From the NCBI GenBank assembly GCA_946699065.1, contig CAMPDV010000258.1, positions 310,001-374,000 of the forward strand: a stretch of 64,000 nt of DNA, read 5' to 3'. Shown here one piece after another: positions 59,794-64,000 of this stretch (the stretch's first letter is position 1; every line of letters begins with the position of its first letter). Made by a program: the position numbers and the translations under genes. Under the pieces are notes generated by a model that did not search any database, had not been told where the DNA came from, and was given only the letters and a program-made list of their open reading frames with translations. This stretch comes from Loxodes magnus. Taxonomy: Eukaryota; Ciliophora; Karyorelictea; Loxodida; Loxodidae.

Positions 59794-60578
59794 AATCTGC
59801 TGTTCAGAACACTAAAAATATTTGAAAGTTTCTCATATTATCATTTTAACATGATTATTTGATTTTTGCGTTTAAAATTATATCGATATTTATCAAAGCA
59901 AAGGTATTTAATTTCAAAATATCATATTACTTAAGATAAGTATTAATCTAAGTTCTTTAGAATATATTCATAAATATTAAGATTTTCCCTTTTCAGCTAA
60001 TTTTTTCTTCTAAGCAAATCAAAATTGATTTAAACTATTTATTTAAAGATAAACTAAATTGCTAGAGAAGGTTTGAATTTCATTAGATTAGTTTTTATTT
60101 GATTATTCTATTTTTTCTTTAGTAATTCTGTCCTTATTAATTAAGGACTATTTAGTTTCGACTCTATAAAAATTACATTAGCTAATAAAGTCTAAATTTA
60201 TACTTCTATTGATATAAATTTATCCTTATTTTTAGTTTTTAATATATCTAAAAGTAAAATCTTATCACTAGAGATTTTCTTTAATTTTATTTAACTTAAA
60301 TGGTTATTTACTCCTTACTCATTTTCAAATTAGATTACTTCATTTGAAAATAAATATAATCCTATTAAGTAATTAACTACTTCTATAGTAAAATAAAGAG
60401 AAAATTGCTTACATACATTTCGAACAGATTTACCTTCAATTCCAAAAATAAATAATTATGCAAATTATACTAATTCTCTTAATAATGTCTATAATTTCTA
60501 TTATTTGGCTTGCTGATTTGAGATGGAAATAAGAGTCATAAATATAAAAGGTTTTATTTATAAATTTGATATTTAGAG

Positions 60579-61205
60579 ATGAGTTAATAAAAGAACTTAA
60601 ACTAAACACTACAAAGTTTAATTGCTCAATCTTATAAAAATATTTGTGTAGTAAGAAATTATTCTGCTGATGGAGATATTTAGACTAAAATGTCTAGCAA
60701 TTTATTAAATATATTTACATTTAGAATATATATTAGAAATCAATTAAAAGAATGGATTTGTTAGAGTTTTTCTTAGTAAAGTATATGGTATATATGCTTC
60801 AATGTCATGTAGAGATATTAAGATTTTCTTTTCATAAATCTAAAGAGATTCAGAATTCATAATCTACATGATAAAAAGCTGAAGTTATTTGTGAATAATT
60901 GAATGAGAGTTAAAGAAGAGAAGTTTTATTAATTAGGATACCTAGAGAACTAAATTAGTAATTTATTTTAGCATTTTAATGAGAGCTTACTAAATCTCGT
61001 CTTAGCACTACTAATTATAGACTTATTTTGCAAATATAAGAGAGATAGCAACTATTGTTTAATATCTTTGAATGATCATATGACTATTTATTTAATTCAC
61101 TTTTAAGAACTTTTAATTTACATTTATTTCTTTATTTCTAAATGATTTCTTTTTACAATATAAAAGCAATATTTAAAGATTCTGGGTATTAGCGTATAAA
61201 AATGA
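60579..61205 (+). CDS. Hypothetical protein, second copy of 8228-8854
   Basis: 208 residues, same start, length and ATGA overlap with the following gene. Differences include FVNNWMRVKEEKF in place of FVNNWMGAKEEKF. Given the high overall identity of the block, conservation of the frame is weak evidence that this is a gene. Confidence 0.35.
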
Positions 61206-62146
61206 GTTTTGAGAAAAGTAATACAAGTTGGTTAGATGAATTGCTCACAAACCCATATAAATAAGCTGAAGAAACCTCTTGGTATTATAGTAACACACTA
61301 GATCAAGGTAGTCCTGTTGTCGAGATTTATTCGGATTAATAAATTTATTAGGAACGTTAACCAAGCAAATATCTTGGACGCTAAAAAAGAAATTCCAATC
61401 TAGATGTGTTAGAAGAAACATGAAATCAACCTAATTTCGACACTCATTTTATAAAGCTTTCTGAAGAATTAAAAATAAATTTACAAAAAATATTGGTTGA
61501 AGAAGATAAAGAGTACTGACTCTTCAAGGCAATGTATGCCGAGAAATTAGAAGAAAATGAACAATTAAAGAAAATATACTTCTTTACAAAAAAATTTGCT
61601 GAAGGTATTTCGGAAGATCAAATAAAAAAGTAGAAAAAAGAAGGTAAATATAGCATTAGTTAATCTGTAGTCTTTTATAATAAAGAAAAAGAAAAAGATT
61701 GGGAACCAACAAATAAAATTCACGTTTTTAAGTCTCTTCTTAGCTATTTTAAATTAGGAACAATTTTATACTCCAGATCTTGGGATAGCCTAAGACGTGA
61801 GCACGTGAAACGTATGTACTTATAAACTTTAAAATTAAGAAAAGAAGGATAGAATAATGAATAAATTTTATAATAACTTAAAGAAGAAAGGGACAATACA
61901 AATAAAAAAGTAAGATTAAATGATTATTTACTCGCTTTTATTGCTTATGGCAGTGAATTTTATGCTAGTTTTGGATTTTATGAAGTTCTGAAAAGTTTAC
62001 AAAGATACAAGGAGTAGAACTAAGATTAATTTATTAAAGGTGTATTTGAGATTATTGCCTAAAATTGTAAAAAGAATTGGATTAAAGAATTTCAAGAGCA
62101 GCCCGAGAAAACCAGAAAGAAATAGAAAATCGAATAATTTTTATGA
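61202..62146 (+). CDS. Conserved duplicated cytosolic protein, second copy
   Basis: 314 residues, colinear with 8851-9795. Codon 106 is UGA (61517-61519) instead of UAA. If UGA were only a stop, the product would end at a third of its length. With UGA as Trp it is a Gln-to-Trp change. Other differences are substitutions spread over the gene. The conserved UGA-Trp at codon 74 and the terminal UGA are present. Function unknown. Confidence 0.58.
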
Positions 62147-64000
62147 ACAACTTTTGTTTAATTTTAATATTCTAGTTACATAAAATAAAATAAAAAAGCC
62201 TTCATAGCAACATTTTTATTTATAAGATAAGTTTATCTCTATTTTTAACAAGAATGAACTCTTTAATTTTGTTTATATTTTACAAGAGTTTTAAGTTTAA
62301 CTGTATATTATTGGTATGGTAATATAGAAACAAAGTCTCTTAGCTAAAGTTATTCTTCAATTATGTATTTCATATACAGTTATATAACTTTTTTAAAATA
62401 TTTAACAAGAAGTCATTAAAATCCTCAATTATTTCAAAGCTTAACAACTTTCGGAGAAATTTAAGATATTACTATATTCAAATTTAAGTTAATATTTCCC
62501 AATAAATATCACCTTAATAAACATTTTTCTAGCATCTTTATAAGACAGCAATGAAATGCCATATCTAAGAATAGGAATTCCAGTTAATAGAGCTAAATAT
62601 TAAGGAAAATACTAATTTTGAAAAAATTAAGATAAACTATTATATAGGATTAATTTTAGCTAAATTTAGATATTTTAAAGAAATTTTTATTTTATTGCTT
62701 GTAAATTAAATCACCCATAAGTTTGATTGATTAGACAAAATATTTAAAAAAAAGAAGACTTTCTAAGTGTTGACTTTATATAAGTTTGTTTAGTTTTATT
62801 TTTTGTTTTCATATTTAGTCTAAATTAAATATCTAAAGGTAAAATTCTAAGCTGGAAGTACTTTATTAAACAGAGTTATTATTATTAGTTATAAAGATAC
62901 TAGCTATTATATCTGTAGATGGTAAAATTTTGCTGATAGTTTGTTTTATTAATAAACTTAACTTCAAGAAGATATCTAAATTTAGTTATTTAGATAGAAA
63001 TTAAAGAATTAAAACCAAAGAATAGCAATGTGGATCTAAACATTACTAAAATAAATAAAGAAGAAAGATATTAAAGATGCTAAATATAATGAGTATAAAT
63101 AATTTTGCTTTTCTTAAGTTATTAACTTAAAATCCATTTGATATACCAATTATAATATAATTTATTACTTCATATATAAATTTATTTAATAGGTATAATA
63201 TTTTCTTCAGAGGAATCAGTTCTTTAGTTTATATAAATTATTAACTATGTAAGATAAATTTAAATATTAGATTCTATATAATGCTATAAGGATGATTAAT
63301 TAAATTTCGCTCATTATATATAAAAAATATTAAAAAAGGAATACTTAGAAGTAATAATTAAATCAATGATGGATTTTGATTCAATTTTTAAATTAAGTTT
63401 TAGTGAAGCAATATAAATAAAAATATTATCATAAATAATCTATATACATAAATAGGCTATATATAATTCTTAATGGTATTAGTTATATCTTAATATTAAT
63501 TTTGTGCTTTTTTGATTTTTTCATATAGTTTCTTAAAATAAACAAAAGATATTGGTATAGCTATTTCTCTTAATTTTTTAAATTTATTTTATCTAATTTT
63601 TTAAATTTTTTGTATTTTTCTCTATTTAATTATTTTCTTTTCATTAGACAATATTTTTTGCTAATAATGTAGCTATTTTTTGTTATATTTGGATATACTT
63701 AATTTAATAAGCTAAAATATAAATGCATATTCATGATATATCTGAATTTTAAAGTTTTATTTTTAAGGAAATATTTATAGATATCGTGCTGGATGATATT
63801 CTCTAAAAACTTGTCACTATAAAAAAGTTAGTATAATAGTTTTAAATATTAGATGAAAATTAAAAAAAATAGGTATCAACTACTACAATATATTTATGAT
63901 GCAAAAGATAAAAATTTAATATATTTAACTATATTTTCATATTAGCTTTAAGTATTTAAGAAATTTAGTAAAAACTAATTTTGTTTCATTTATCTTTTTT
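62147..64000. other. AT-rich continuation of copy 3 with a channel-gene relic
   Basis: Mirrors 9796-11660, including the relic of the OSCA/TMEM63-like gene at about 62458-62790 (minus orientation). No other supported feature before the window ends. Confidence 0.5.

Larger units (their letters stand above)
59445..64000. repeat. Spacer block copy 3 (starts with B, runs off the window)
   Basis: Very close direct copy of 7093-11660, with few differences across 4.5 kb. The window ends inside it. If the order is kept, a third channel gene should lie about 2.2 kb beyond the end. Confidence 0.9.

Noticed and set aside
1-64000. Search for telomeric repeats, rRNA genes or an origin
   Set aside because: No tandem G-rich telomere motif, no rRNA core sequence and no recognisable origin were seen on either strand.

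Overview
The window is very AT-rich eukaryotic nuclear DNA from a ciliate with a heavily reassigned genetic code. Long reading frames exist only if UAA and UAG are read as Gln and most in-frame UGA as Trp. UGA is also the only credible stop. Tryptophan falls exactly where families need it, for example the W of the Notch-repeat signature C-N-W-D-x-G-D-C. Gln for UAR with UGA as both Trp and stop matches the karyorelict code (NCBI table 27, Loxodes-like). Condylostoma-type code 28 is the alternative. Standard-code open frames here are mostly antisense shadows. Because almost nothing acts as a stop, openness alone is not evidence of a gene. I relied on motifs, signal peptides, composition and conservation between duplicated copies.

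The window is a mosaic of duplicated blocks. Block A (1-6772) returns inverted at 21992-28801, forming a giant inverted repeat with a 15.2 kb spacer. It carries a membrane protein, a small tail-anchored protein, a tRNA-Leu(CAA)/tRNA-Arg(ACG)/tRNA-Leu(UAA) cluster and an AIG1-like GTPase. The spacer (about 7093-21980) holds three small genes and a large gene fusing Lin-12/Notch repeats to an OSCA/TMEM63 channel. This spacer block recurs as a direct copy at about 37330-49540, including a second intact channel gene, and starts a third time at 59445, running off the window. Its distal end is also inverted at 58230-59432. Two less repetitive segments (28.8-37.3 kb and 49.5-58.2 kb) contain decayed copies of block A and of the channel, several lineage-specific genes and pieces of retroelements.

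The mobile layer is a dimeric, SINE-like repeat with a 19-21 bp minisatellite and an ATTT-rich 3' end. It shares that 3' end with a 5'-truncated LINE-like coding fragment at 33262. There is also an ORF with a perfect CX2CX4HX4C zinc knuckle, a fragment resembling the LINE endonuclease-RT linker, and a 187 bp insertion with a 15 bp target duplication. The genes do not form a pathway. The biology on show is segmental duplication, divergent decay of copies, retroelement activity and context-dependent use of UGA.
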